NCBI RefSeq assembly: GCF_037975245.1
Contig: NC_092579.1
Span: forward strand, 12,880,678 to 12,944,677
Direction of reading: 5' to 3'
DNA: 64,000 nt
From: Apostichopus japonicus
Lineage: Eukaryota > Echinodermata > Holothuroidea > Aspidochirotida > Stichopodidae
A model generated the notes under the pieces. It made no database searches. It was given only the letters and a program-made list of their open reading frames with translations, and had not been told where the DNA came from. The number at the start of each line of letters is the position of its first letter. The first letter of the stretch is position 1. This document shows positions 38,808 to 51,439 of the stretch, piece by piece. Made by a program: the position numbers and the translations under genes.

Positions 38808-41800
38808 TCGTTCCATCATATTATCATGTTAAGTGTTATAAAGCTTTCTTTCAAAGTGCATTCTCCCAGATTATACCCCCCAAAAAAGGAAAAAAATTAG
38901 AACAGTACTTAAATCATAACACCTTGAAGCAGAAGAAAAGACAGGGATATATTTTTATGTTAAGTTGTGAATTGAATGTGTTTATTGTACTTTTATAGAG
39001 ATAAGAGAGCGGTGAGTCTGGATCCCAGCAGTATCATACTCGAATGCCGGTTGAAAATGTTTTCAAACAAATTTCTTAAACGACAGACTCCTAGATAAAG
39101 GATGTGGCAGATGAGAGAAGGGGCTAACTAAAGAAGCAACGGGAGAAAAATAGGGGCTTTGTAAAACAGGGTAAAGTACAACAAGGGGGTTTGTTAAAGA
39201 GGCTGAAGGGAAGAAGGGGTTTATAATAAAAGGCAAAATGACATATGTTCTTGAAGAGGCTGAAAGAATGGATTCACTAAAGTGACTCTGGAGGCTGAGC
39301 TGTGCAAAGGAGGCAATATTATGAATGAGAAGTCCTTGAATTATTGAAACAAATTTATCTGTACTGTCCATGTCTTTCATTATTGTAGCAATATGATTCC
39401 ACTGCCTGCAGACCGTTGCTTACTCAGGTATATTTGTAAACTAATAGCAATGTGCAAAGTAAGAAGAGAAAAAAATTAATATTTTTATTGTTGTGTTGTG
39501 TTGTGAAAAATTGTATCCGAGTGAACCAAAGTTTTTGTACTGTAGGAAATGGAATGGAATTTTTGTTTCCACCCTCCATTGGTGTTGTGTAATCAATTTA
39601 TTATATAGTGTGCTTTTAGATGTATTTATTTGTTTATTGTGTATTTGGGGGTTGGTGTTATTGGTGTCATTAGAAGTCAACAAGAGGTAAACATGTCAGT
39701 TAACCATAAGAGTTGGATGTTTCTGGTACTCAGCGTGTGGATGTCTAATAACAGGGAACAACAACTTTACCATTGGTGCTATGAAAGTTAAAAAGTCATG
39801 TACCAGATGCTATGCGTAGTTTACAGCTGAAACTAACATTTGTTGCGCTCATGAATGTGTTTCGTGTGTTCATCCCAGAACATCAGTACTAGGGTCTTTT
39901 CCCCACATTGATAAAGTACTTTACAATGCAAGCAAAAAAAAACCTTGTAATTAAGGAAATAAAACAAAACAAAGGATTTTAGCTCTGTCATTGTTTCTGC
40001 TACTTAATATTCAATATTTCTTGAATAGTGTTTTGATGATCTTTTTACTCAGACTTACCTTTTAGTCAGATTGTACAACTGCCGCTTACCATCAACTGTA
40101 TTTCGATGAACTTTGTCTTTCATTTTGTAGCAGCAATATTAGTATAAAGAACATGGTGGCAGAGTTGAGTATTTATTTATTTTTTCATCAAAATATGACA
40201 GAAATATCATTGTGTATAGTTATAGTAATGTACATGTTTCATCAGTTGCTGCATTATTAACATAACTTACAGAAAATATGTCCCTAAGCTAAATTGCATC
40301 AAGTTTTAAGCGTGATATATTTCTCTTATAATGTATGACAGAGTGGTTTCAATAGTAAGAATAGTGTTAATTTGTATTTTTTCCAAAGTGTTTTCCTCTG
40401 TGTTTTGTTGTTGCTGCACATAACTCTGAAATCCATTTACCATTTAGTTATTTAATTTCCGGGCTATTACAGCTCATCTATGAAGTAATTTTCTAAAAAA
40501 TTAAGAAGAAAAAAAACCCATCTGACTTTCCTTTGTAATTGATGAAATTCTACCATCTGAAAAAGTGTTCGCGTGATGAAAAGTTAAAACTTGAAGTTTA
40601 ATCATGGAGTGCTCTTTAAATTGAAAATATCAATGGATGACAAATCAAGCAATGTGTCTATATTTGACCAGTTGCAAATTATGTTTAAATCAGTAAAAAT
40701 GATGAAAATGCTTGAAATTTGAGACCGAATGTAAAAATGGTGCTTTAAGTGCCTTATATGGCTTTCTGTTTTCTTTTACTGTTTTCTTTCTTTTTATTTA
40801 TTTTTGTGTTTTGAGTTTTGTTTTACCTGACAATTGTATGTTTGAATATATAAAATCACAATATTATTTTATCATAACGTCATATTTTGTGAATTTTTTT
40901 CTAAAACTGTGTGCTGTAAAGTCATCCTTCATGTGAAGGCTCTGCATTCCTAAGGGGTTGTGGAGGGTGGGGGAAGGACGGGGAAGGAAACAAATGTATA
41001 TTGTTCAATTTTCATAATTATATAAACAATTTACATTAATTTTAAATCCACTTTAACATTGGCATTCCTGGTCAGAAAGATAGAAATAGTGAAATATTTA
41101 TTTAGTTTTGACTCAAAATTGCAATGTAATCATGTGATATTTATTTTGTCAAACATTGAATTGTTTATTGATTGCAGTCAATTTTTGGGGTTGGTTATTC
41201 ACTTAATTGAAAGTTTAATACCTTGATGTGCATGTGATTTGAAAAAGGAAGAAAAAACGAAACTGAATTCCATTGTTTTTGTTTATATTTTTTTCTGTCT
41301 TGCCTTTGAAGGAATTACAAGTTGTAAAATGGTAAATAACCAAAGCAACAGAGAATCCCTCCCCACCCACCCCCAGCCCCCCCCCCATCCCCAATATGAC
41401 AGAAGTACTACAAAGAGATACACAGTACAGTAAACAATTTTGTCCGGCTGAGGTCCTACGAATATACAGAATTGTCATTTTTGAAGAAAGAGTTATTTCT
41501 AATTGTGAGACGTAGAAAGCCTCATTAGCTTTCAAAGTCTAATAATTTGTCAAATATTAAGTATGTAAGTGCCCCACCCTATGCGGCCAAACCTTATAAC
41601 CTGAAATTCATGGACAGCAGCAGATTCCCTCAGCCTTCCTTTCCCTCCCTCCAAAAAATAATTATGAAGGACAACAATAAAATATGGAGTGAATCCAATC
41701 TGCTGGAAGTGTTGCAGGGAGGAGGTGGGGGGGAGGGGTTTCGAGGGTGCTTACTTTTGTGATGGTATCCAGGCTTAGCTCTGTTTATGCTAGATATCTA

Positions 41801-41981
41801 TTTTGTGTTTTAAATGTTGGCTTGATCTTCATGGCTCTCTTGCCTTCATTCCTCTACCCCTCCTCATCAACCCTGTATCCCATCCCTTCCTCTCCCCCCA
41901 CCCAATCCCCCCACACCTCGTCCTTACCCACGTTATTTTCTTGTGCTAATTATTCATTCTTTTCTTCTACACATGTGGTAG
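38808..41981. other. 3' UTR of the CUT-homeobox gene and intergenic DNA
   Basis: No gene is recognised. A candidate poly(A) signal (AATAAA, + strand) is at 39958-39963, giving a 3' UTR of about 1.15 kb. The region just before NUDT1 has C-rich tracts (about 41360-41395 and 41880-41915) and a G-rich run near 41725. Any 5' UTR exon of NUDT1 must lie here but cannot be placed. Confidence 0.5.
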
Positions 41982-41987
41982 GTGAAG

Positions 41988-44747
41988 ATGGGAATCCCCA
42001 ACAAGTTACTCACGCTCGTCTTTATCCATCAAAACTCTAGGATTTTACTGGGAATGAAGAAGAGAGGGTTTGGAGTCAACAGATGGAATGGCTTTGGTGG
42101 CAAAGTCCAAGCAGGAGAGACAATAATGGAGGCTGCTAAGCGGTATTTGCAATTAAAACTTGTTTGAACATTGTGCCCATGCCAGAAAGGTGTGTGGCAG
42201 GGGAGTGGGTGGGGGAAGGGTTGGTTGTAAACATTAACCAAGTGCTTAAAGGATTGTTCAGGTGTTTGACATGTCTATTTTTATGAAAGAGCACAAAAAG
42301 AAAAAAAGAACAGTGAAGAAACTACCATGATAGCATGCTCTGTTAAGGAGATATGACACTTTGAAGATATCAAAATTTCTTTGAAAACGACTGGTGTATA
42401 AAGACTTACTGTGAGGGTGTGACGTCACATCCTCACTTCCTTTACATTTGTGAATATATATCTTTAAAAATTATTTACATTTTTTAACACATTGGAAAAT
42501 AATATAATCAAAAATTCTTCAGATGTTTAATCTCAAATACTTCCTTTGACAAATATGAGATCTCCTGACATATCTTTTGGTTGACAGTCATGAAATCTCA
42601 CAAAATATTTAGAGAAAAAAACAAAGACTTTTCAGGAATGTGAGGATGTGACATCACAGCTAGTCAGATTTCAGCAGTTTCTACACAATCTGATAAAACT
42701 TTACACTTGAATATCTCTTTAACCGAAAAAGATATTTGAACAGTTTTTTTCACCATTGTATTTCTTTTATTGTCCTCTTTCATATTACATAAACATGTAT
42801 GACAACTGAACCAATCCTTTAAGCCGAGGCATTTGCAAACATATTCATTTTCAAGATGATCGTTGTTTTGCCCATCACCACCCTACCTGTTGTTCTCTTC
42901 ACACGCCCACCCCCACCTCCACGAAATTGTATTTTGCTTACAAGCAAAATGTAAATAATATGGAAATGTGTTGGATCGTAAAATGCTAATGCAATCATGA
43001 ATTATTCAATACTCTAATTAATCTTCAATTGTTGAAGAAAAAAATATATGACTGTTTGTTGAAACATTTGATCAATTTCATTCTCATTTTGAATAATACT
43101 TTTTAAAGGTTTGGTAAACTCATATACTTGCTTTAAGAAACGAATGACAGAATAGCTGTGCAATCAATACCAGGTAATGATTAATCCTTGTACTAGAATC
43201 CTTTTTTGGTAGTACTTGATTAAACAACACTAACCAATTTTCAGCATAAATGCCAAGAAACGAAAGACTGCCACCATTTATTGTCATTGCATGGTGCAAA
43301 CATGATCAATTTGAAAACTTATTAAATTTGACAATTTTGGTAAACAAAGCATATTGCAATTTTTGGGGGAGGAGGGGCAGTGGGGGGGGGGGGGGTTGTG
43401 CAAAGTCTGGGTATTCCAAATGTAAGGTAAGGTGACCAGACATCCCCGATTTTCGGGGACAGTCCCCGATTACAGTGTGCTGTCCCCGATGAACAAGTGT
43501 CCCCGAAAATGTCCCCGATTCATCAAAATGTTCAGGAATTTCGAAAATATCCCACATTATTAGTAAAATAATTGTAAAAAAAAAATTTAGTCAAGTGTGC
43601 AGTCGCAGAACGGAGCTAACCAATAGTTCAGATGGGCCAGTGTAAAGTGGAATGTGCTAGATCGATCTAGCCTAGCACTCTTACGTAAAGTAATTAAAAT
43701 TAATCTAAAAAAAGCTACATTTTTGAAAATAAAATTGATATAAAACTTGCTTCTAAGTATCACCATTTTACATCTAGGCACTTAGGCACTTGAAAATTTT
43801 CCAAAGGGGAGGTGGACACCCCCTCCCCTTAAACCCCTCTCCCATATCTGTCACGCAATAAATGTCCCTGAATCCAGTCAGGCAAATATGGTCACCTTAA
43901 TGTAAGGGCACCATACAGGAGGTAAAATATAAAGTAACATGGGCTATCTGCTGTCCCTCCTATGATTAGAAGGTATATTAATTTCTGAAAATTGTAATTT
44001 GCCAACAGAGAGATGTTAGAGGAGTCTTGTCTAACAGTGAACAACCTGACAGAAGTCGGCAGGCTTGATTTTGAATTTGTCGGCGAGGAGCAGATCTTTG
44101 AAGTTCATGTCTTTAAAGGAGACCAGTATGAAGGAGAGCCTACAGAAACAGAAGGTATCGGCAGGGGTACTGATAGGGGCTCATGGTATTGTTAGGGGTA
44201 GGGCGTAGGGGTATCGATAGCCAGCTCATGCCCAATGACAATTATGCCTCTAGGTCTCCTGTTTGAAGCCTTTGTTTAAGTACAATGTGAGAACTGCCCA
44301 AAATTGTTGCCAGGTGCAAACATATATTTCTGCCACAAGCACAAATTTGATAGCTGAGAATAATGCAGAAAAGGTGTTTTATCATTGTCATTTTTATTAG
44401 TGAATTATTACCCCACTAGTTAGTCTAATCACAACAGAACACTGTAATGCATAAAACGATACCATATATTTAGTTTAGACCTATGACACATTCATAGAAG
44501 ATCCAACTCTTTCAAAGATTCCTTGAATATTTTTATTTTCCGTATTATAATTATAATTTCCTTCACTTTTGCAGAAATGAGACCCAAATGGTTTTCTGTA
44601 GACGACATACCTTTCAAAGAAATGTGGCCAGATGACATTTTATGGTTTCCCATGCTCCTCAAGGATGCAAAGTTCAAAGGTTATTTCAAGTTCAAAGGTC
44701 ACAACGATATCCTTGATTACACTCTCACTGAAATATCAGATAGCTGA
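41988..44747 (+). CDS. NUDT1: oxidised purine nucleoside triphosphate hydrolase (MTH1, 8-oxo-dGTPase)
   Basis: Three coding exons: 41988-42142, 44009-44154 and 44575-44747 (stop TGA), encoding 157 residues against 156 in human MTH1. A splice acceptor at 41980-41981 just before the ATG shows that a non-coding exon lies upstream. The protein hydrolyses 8-oxo-dGTP, 2-OH-dATP and related nucleotides, cleansing the nucleotide pool. Motifs seen: G-M-K-K-R-G-F-G and R-W-N-G-F-G-G-K; a Nudix box beginning G38-K-V-Q-A-G-E44 and continuing R52-E53-x2-E56-E57; W118-P-D120-D121, which recognise the oxidised base; and the family C-terminus Y-F-K-F-K-G, then I-L-D-Y-T-L. One Nudix position is unusual: the conserved Gly after E-E-x is Cys59. 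Intron 1 splits the Nudix box and carries two DNA-transposon relics. Confidence 0.96.
42246..42822. mobile_element. TTAA-flanked MITE, family B
   Basis: The element is 42250-42818 (569 bp) between two TTAA tetranucleotides (42246-42249 and 42819-42822). The ends are imperfect inverted repeats: AGGATTGTTCAG on the left and, reversed, AGGATTGGTTCAG on the right. There is no transposase. Two internal stretches, one reading GTGTGACGTCACATCCTCAC and a similar GTGAGGATGTGACATCAC, suggest internal symmetry. It lies in NUDT1 intron 1. Confidence 0.75.
43420..43907. mobile_element. hAT-like non-autonomous DNA transposon, 472 bp
   Basis: The 8-bp word ATGTAAGG is present at 43420-43427 and again at 43900-43907 as a target-site duplication. 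The element between (43428-43899) starts TAAGGTGACCAGAC and ends GGTCACCTTA, giving an 11-bp terminal inverted repeat. Eight-base duplications and TARGGTGACCA-type ends are typical of hAT elements. The left end carries repeated CCCCGA words (about 43444-43518). No transposase is present. It lies in NUDT1 intron 1. Confidence 0.85.
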
Positions 44748-45226
44748 CTGACGTCTCTTAAATGAAAAAATTCTGATGTTTTTTTTTGCCTGTCCTTTTT
44801 TCTTTTCTTTTTTAATTATTTTTACATGTGAAAATATTAGTCTTCTCTTATGATGGATGACTAATGTAAAAACTATTTAATACCTCCTCAATTTTATCAA
44901 AAGGGACCAATGTTACAGGAACATACAATTAAGGTAGTTCTCTGCTGTATCTCCGAAAAGGATTTCATAAAAGTTGACATTCCAACTTCTTTGAGTAAGT
45001 AGCTTTATAACATCTAAAACTGTTTTGAAAATGTGCATTCCCATATCCATTGAAGGCAGCTTGTAGAGCAGTAAGCTTCTCATGTTTTGTTCACACCAAA
45101 GTTACTCTGAGAGTTCCAGTCTTTGAATTGGTACTTGCCTTAATGTAATATTTAAGAGATTCAATTCTATAAAAACATAAATATCAACAGTACTTTCTCC
45201 AGTGTTTCTTATCCTAATCATTTGTA
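44748..45226 (+). other. NUDT1 3' UTR, proximal part
   Basis: No gene and no clear AATAAA were seen between the stop codon and the minisatellite. The next AATAAA on this strand that I noticed (46479-46484) is beyond the minisatellite, so the transcript may run through it. Confidence 0.4.
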
Positions 45227-46272
45227 AACCGAATAGTGTGGAATCTATGCAATTGAATGCATTAATCGTACAGTGTTTACTGGTACAGTAATGGATCAAA
45301 ATCAAATAGTGTTGAATCCATGCAATTGAATGCATTAAACGTACAGTGTTTACTGTTACAGTAATGGATCGAAACCGAATAGTGTTGAATCCATGCAATT
45401 GAATGCATTAATCGTACAGTGTTTACTGGTACAGTAATGGATCAAGATGGAATAGTGTGGAATCCATGCAATTGAATGCATTAATCGGACAGTGTTTACT
45501 GGTACAGTAATGGATCAAAATCAAATAGTGTTGAATCCATGCAATTGAATGCATTAAACGTACAGTGTTTACTGTTACAGTAATGGATCGAAACCGAATA
45601 GTGTGGAATCCATGCAATTGAATGCATTAATCGTACAGTGTTTACTGGTACAGTAATGGATCAAAATCAAATAGTGTTGAATCCATGCAATTGAATGCAT
45701 TAAACGTACAGTGTTTACTGTTACAGTAATGGATCGAAACCGAATAGTGTTGAATCCATGCAATTGAATGCATTAATCGTACAGTGTTTACTGGTACAGT
45801 AATGGATCAAAATCAAATAGTGTTGAATCCATGCAATTGAATGCATTAAACGTACAGTGTTTACTGTTACAGTAATGGATCGAAACCGAATAGTGTTGAA
45901 TCCATGCAATTGAATGCATTAAACGTACAGTGTTTACTGTTACAGTAATGGATCGAAACCGAATAGTGTGGAATCCATGCAATTGAATGCATTAATCGTA
46001 CAGTGTTTACTGGTACAGTAATGGATCAAAATCAAATAGTGTTGAATCCATGCAATTGAATGCATTAAACGTACAGTGTTTACTGTTACAGTAATGGATC
46101 GAAACCGAATAGTGTTGAATCCATGCAATTGAATGCATTAATCGTACAGTGTTTACTGGTACAGTAATGGATCAAGATGGAATAGTGTTGAATCCATGCA
46201 ATTGAATGCATTAAACGTACAGTGTTTACTGTTACAGTAATGGATCGAAACCGAATAGTGTTGAATCCATGT
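45227..46272. repeat. 73-bp minisatellite, about 14 units, with alternating A/B subtypes
   Basis: The word AATAGTGTKGAATCCATG recurs with an exact 73-bp period from 45231 to 46253. Two unit types, one with ATCAAAATCAAATAG and TTAAACGTAC, the other with ATCGAAACCGAATAG and TTAATCGTAC, mostly alternate, giving a 146-bp higher-order repeat with occasional breaks. Each unit contains GCAATTGAATGC and GTACAGTGTTTACTGKTAC, both near-palindromic. The repeated - strand open frames here are an artefact of the repetition. Confidence 0.97.
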
Positions 46273-48763
46273 GATCAAATATACCTATCATATTTAAAAC
46301 ATATACATGCAGTACTACTTTACTCCTTGTAAAAACTAATGGATATATTTGTCAATTAACATGCGATATTTCTAAATGTATGATATTCTTTGGAATGGCA
46401 GAGTGTAACTTAAAACTGAGAATGTGAATTCACCTATGCATGTACATATTTTGGCTTTGAAGCAGTTGTTGTATCAGAAATAAATATTCCATACACAAGA
46501 AACTTTGAAAGTGTGTGTCTGGTATATCTATTGTCTGAAAAGAAAATAGTAGGAATTGACTATTAGAATTCTTTTTCTGATTTCTGCAGTTATCATTACA
46601 AATAAATCAAAGGTCTTGTTTGTGTGAAAATTGGGAACAAACGAATACAAATTTATATTATATCTAATTGTCATAGAGTATGTGAAAGTGAAAGTTATAT
46701 TTCATCAGCCAATGAGAATCTGAAATGTCATAAAGAAGGTTTAGTGAATTATGCAAGCTTGGAGATTATCTGCGTAAACCTGGTAACCAACTAACTATAT
46801 GGGACATTTAATTATTTGAGGTCAAGTATTTTGTTTTTGATTAATTGCTGGCTTTGCGAATATACAGGGGCCCAAGCTATATGCACTGTATATGTGTGTG
46901 TTTTGTTGGGGTGAGGGAGGTGTTCTTCTGGTTGGTACATTCAAGGAAGGAATTCTTTACTTTTTTATGTTACGTCATATCCGGTTAGGATGATCAAAGG
47001 TCATAGGTTAATCAGAGTTCTTTGTCAACTTTGTTATTGGATTCATTCCAAATTGTTGTGAGGGGATACTGTAAGAAAAGATATTGAGACTTTTTCCATG
47101 TTGCTATACTATTCATTTTATTACAAACAGAAAATCTTTTGGCACAAATTTGAAGGCTGTTGTCCCCTCCCCCCCCCCCCCGGCCCTTGCGCAATTATGC
47201 CAGACATTTCAATAATTGATTTGGTCTTTCATGCCATTTTTCGTTCAATTTTCCATAACGTTAAATTTTAAGCTAGAATGGTGTTTTCCCAAAATTTCGT
47301 TTCCTCTCGTCACATAATCTTCCCATTTCACCAGCGAGATCTTAACTTCTAGTCTTTCATATAGCCTACTCCATAACAGCCAAGCATAACAAGCGGTGAT
47401 GATAACCAGAAGCATGTAGTATAAAGTAACGTTGTAGTAGAGACATTCCCCCACAATCGTTAACCTAATTGGAGAGGAGTTTAATTACTCTAATTGTGAT
47501 GTGATATCTTATGTAATAATATATCTGAATATATGCACCTACATGACCAGCAATCATACCCCCCCCCCCCCCCTCTCTCCCCAATATTCAGGTCGTTCCA
47601 TGTTGACATATATGTGATGAGTTCATTCTTGGGGTGTAACTTAATGAATATAACAATTTTCGCTGAAATCATCTCCTCTATTTATAACTGTACAAATCTA
47701 TATTGCAATAAAAACGATATATAATAATAATAATCATAACAAACATTTTATATCCCACCTAACTTAAATCGTGTTCGTTCATATTCATCTTGTTACCGAC
47801 CCTGGCGTAAATGTTCCCAAGTACTGGTCAGAAGTTAGCGTGCTACAGTAAACACAGCTCTAGAGACTAATCTTGACCAATTAACTAGGTACTTTTGGAA
47901 TGGAAATCCTCGTAAGACAGAAGAGGTTTCACTGAATGTGACATTGTGTGTTCCTATTTTGATACTGCAAATGGTTTAGGAATGTGTATCACCGATAAAT
48001 GAATGCCATCGACTCCAAGGTATTCCTTTGGCTTTTAGACTTATCATTGTATCTAACGCAGTACTCGTCACAGATTGGCTACATAAAGCCTCGTACAGTC
48101 TCGGAAACAGCCGTTTAATCTGTCAACTCTGGTTTATGGTAACCGATGACACAACCGATCTTGAAGGAAAGTCGTCCACACATAGTACATGTAGGCTACA
48201 GAAAAGGAAATACAAAACTATCATTTTATTCCGTAAATATTGAGGTGTGGAGGGGAGGGGGTGAGAGGGATGAGTATGAAATAATAAGCTCTGAAGTTAA
48301 TAAACACTGTCTTTTAAATATTGTTTTGTCGGTATTTATCTCCGTTCCGGCATTATGCAGATATAATTTCTTTATGTAAAAATTATTTAAACATTAAATA
48401 TAGTAAAAAAAACCTGTTCAGCACAATTTCCAAGATGGCAACATTTGCTTGTTGACACATGCACTCACGAAATTTCACTATATTTAAAAAAAATATATGT
48501 CTTTGTTATGTTTTGATCTAAAAAAAAACCAGAAAATGTCCAATAATATTGTTCATCAATCATCTTCAGTCACCTGACATTTCTCACGAAAATCATATTG
48601 CAAACCAAGGAATAGAAGCAAAGTCAATCTTCAAACGAATTAAGAAGAAAAGAAGAGATATACAATGGAATAATACTTACACCCTGCAATATGCAGATGA
48701 CACAATGGAATTGAATATGCAAAGGAAGAAACCGTATTGAAATTAAAATTAAAGGATCGAAGT
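46273..48763. other. intergenic DNA, no gene recognised
   Basis: AT-rich with two long C tracts (about 47165-47182 and 47559-47573). A candidate NUDT1 poly(A) signal, AATAAA, is at 46479-46484. The short frames here show no family resemblance. Confidence 0.5.
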
Positions 48764-49586
48764 GTTAAAGCAGCATTTTGCGTTGGGTCGCTTTTTTCCA
48801 CCTTTTTAACATGTGCATCGATTTTTTTAGATGTATCAATCATAAAACAGCAAACTAAGATACCATCCAAGTTTCACCCTGCCAAGAGCGTTAATTAGCG
48901 AGTAATTAACGATTTATGTCGATAACGAGTAAAAGTGTCCTCGACAAAGTTTTCATATCTCCAAATCCACTAGTTTGAATTCCACCAATCAGTGAAAAGT
49001 ATGTTTATTCATGAGCATTTTGCGTTTGGTCGCCGTTTTCTACTTTTTTGACATGTCCATCGAGTTTTTTTACATACATCAAATCACAAAACAGCAAATT
49101 AAGATATAAGCCAAGTTTTTCCCTGCCAAAAACGTTAATTGGCGAGTATTCTACATACAAAATTAATCGCATTCAGTTCCCAAACCCACTAGTTTGAATT
49201 CAACCAATCAGAGATGCAGGTTTCGTTATGAGCCGTTGCTAAAAATAGATTCAAGACTTTGCGTTGGTACAACCAGGGAGTTGTTATGCAACTGCCTGGT
49301 GCAACTGCCATATAGACTGTACACAAATCAAGCGTGGTGTTATATTATGTATCTGTCAATGACGTTCGTAGTGTTTAAATATTCATATTATGGGCGAGGT
49401 TTATTGGGTTCCCAACGGAAAATATCTTGGAGAACAACAAAGTTGAAAGTTGCAATTTTTTCGACTTTTATGCCACCATTTGAAGTAAAATATAAATAGA
49501 TAAGCTAGTTATGTATGTCGTAATGGCATAGTGGAGTCAGTGAGGTTGAGAAAAATCATAGAAAAGGACGCAAAATGCTGCTTTAA
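48764..49586. mobile_element. TTAA-flanked MITE, family A copy 2 (with internal duplication)
   Basis: TTAA is at 48764-48767 and 49583-49586. The element 48768-49582 (815 bp) has the same 15-bp inverted ends (AGCAGCATTTTGCGT) as the copy at 6858-7481. The right 400 bp are almost identical to copy 1. It is about 200 bp longer because the left segment occurs twice: about 48768-48960 and again, diverged, from about 49014. The internal hairpin equivalent to copy 1's 7162-7200 is present near 49266-49304 but has mismatches. Confidence 0.87.
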
Positions 49587-51070
49587 CATTATATTAGGAG
49601 CATTGATTATTATAATTGAATTACAATCTTGGAACATGAAGGAAATATTGAAAGTTGAATTTTTAACGAATATGATCGGTTAAAAATTATGCACTCAAAA
49701 TTTCAGAAAATATTGACAACAACAAAATCTCACTGTTTTTAATTATTATTGTTAATTGGGTATTGTTATGGTTTAAGCGATTTACTCAATAAAATCCATT
49801 TCCAATGGCGGATCGAGTATTTTATAAATGGTGCATTACGGTAGTAAAGACTTAAAGGAGACCTATTATTAGATCTAAATACATGGCTGTGATAATAACT
49901 TCTTTTATGTGAGGTTGAAAAGTAGAAGTATACACCCCCCCCCCCCAACTCACACACACACCATTGGATCCGCGCCTGATTTCTAATATTATAACGATAT
50001 TCAAGAAATTTGTCTTGACTGACCCACTTCCGATTCATCGCCCATTTATCTCTACTATAAACTCGTTCTTTCGAATCTACCAAAAACGTTAACGTTTAAG
50101 GTTTCGCTATTTAAATCATTGAATCAACAACTAATTAACCCAATACCTAACTGCTATTCTCTTACAAGAGGACTTGATATTTGGTTAAATATATGGTTAA
50201 ATAATAAAGAAATAGGTAGAAAAACAGAAATATTTTACCTACCCCCTAAATAGATTGCAAGATCACGTGAAAACATGTCCATCAGATTATAAGGAGAGAA
50301 AAGACAAAAATCAAATATGATATGATATGACAATAAACACATAAACTTTCTCAGTTCATTGAAGAAAAAGTTGTAATATTTAATTCAGAATCATAGAATA
50401 TACAACAGGATAGTGATTGGTTTGTTAGTTTGGAGAGTGTTCAGGATTCTTTAATAATAATAAAATACATTTTATTGCTGACATCTAAAACAAACATTCT
50501 TTTCATTCCTTGCTTAATGACTTGTATATCGGTAGTACATTATAGCATGGAAAAATGGAAAATGCAAAGTAATATTGTTATGAGTACGTGAATACAAGGC
50601 TCTCTCGCCACATACACACAACTTCACATACATACATATACACACCCATACATACCTCAACACAAACTGTCTGCCTATATTACTTAAACATACACAAACT
50701 TGCATTTGTTTTAATTCAAAAGAAAGGCCCCTTGTCATTTTTAACACAAAACATATTTGATAAATAACATACAATTGAAAATATAGTATTATTAATATCC
50801 ATGATTAATTAATCAAGTTAACTGGGTTATACTTACATACTGCTTCACCTGTTAAGTAATTAGACAATAGAAACAGAAAAAAAGACGAGTAATTTGGCGA
50901 GAGCTTTAGCATTACTGTCAAAGAAAATCAATTTTTCATTGTGCATAGGAAAGAAATGTTAACACATATATTATATAATGGTGTAATGTGGAAATATTGG
51001 GACAGGGTATAGATACGGAAAACGAGCAATTTTTCTTCTACTTTTTGTAATATCTACAGACTTTTGATTG
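49587..51070. other. intergenic DNA, no gene recognised
   Basis: AT-rich, with a C tract near 49936-49949 and CA-rich words near 50600-50700. No exon with a recognisable product was found. Confidence 0.5.
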
Positions 51071-51074
51071 ATTG

Positions 51075-51154
51075 CTATATAGATATATATGTATATAGTT
51101 ATATATATATATATAGTTATATAGTTATATAGTTATATATAAATATGTAAATAT

Positions 51155-51197
<43 letters not shown>
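51075..51197. repeat. (TA)n-rich microsatellite
   Basis: About 120 bp of TA, ATAG and TAAATA simple repeat, ending in a pure TA run. Confidence 0.9.
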
Positions 51198-51439
51198 CGG
51201 TCCAATATTGGAGGGCTACTACGTCACATTTTTTAAAGAAATATATTAGAAACTTATGAAAATTGACCGGATAAAGCTGACGCAACTCACCAACTATTTC
51301 GTCATCGTTTTGAAATCACATGGAAGAAAAAAGGGGAAATTGAAGGTTATTTTACTAATACGAATATATTGCAATGGCAGGAAGAAAACAAGATGAAACA
51401 TATTTTTTTAAATTTTACTTTAAGAAGGATGAGAAGGAG

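Noticed and set aside
45102-46128. Family of repeated - strand ORFs starting M-H-G-F-N-T-I-R-F
   Set aside because: They arise because the 73-bp minisatellite is read repeatedly in shifted frames. There is no upstream exon, splice context or conservation independent of the DNA repeat.
45227-46272. CRISPR-like regular repeat spacing
   Set aside because: This is a eukaryotic tandem minisatellite: units abut, there are no unique spacers and no cas genes.
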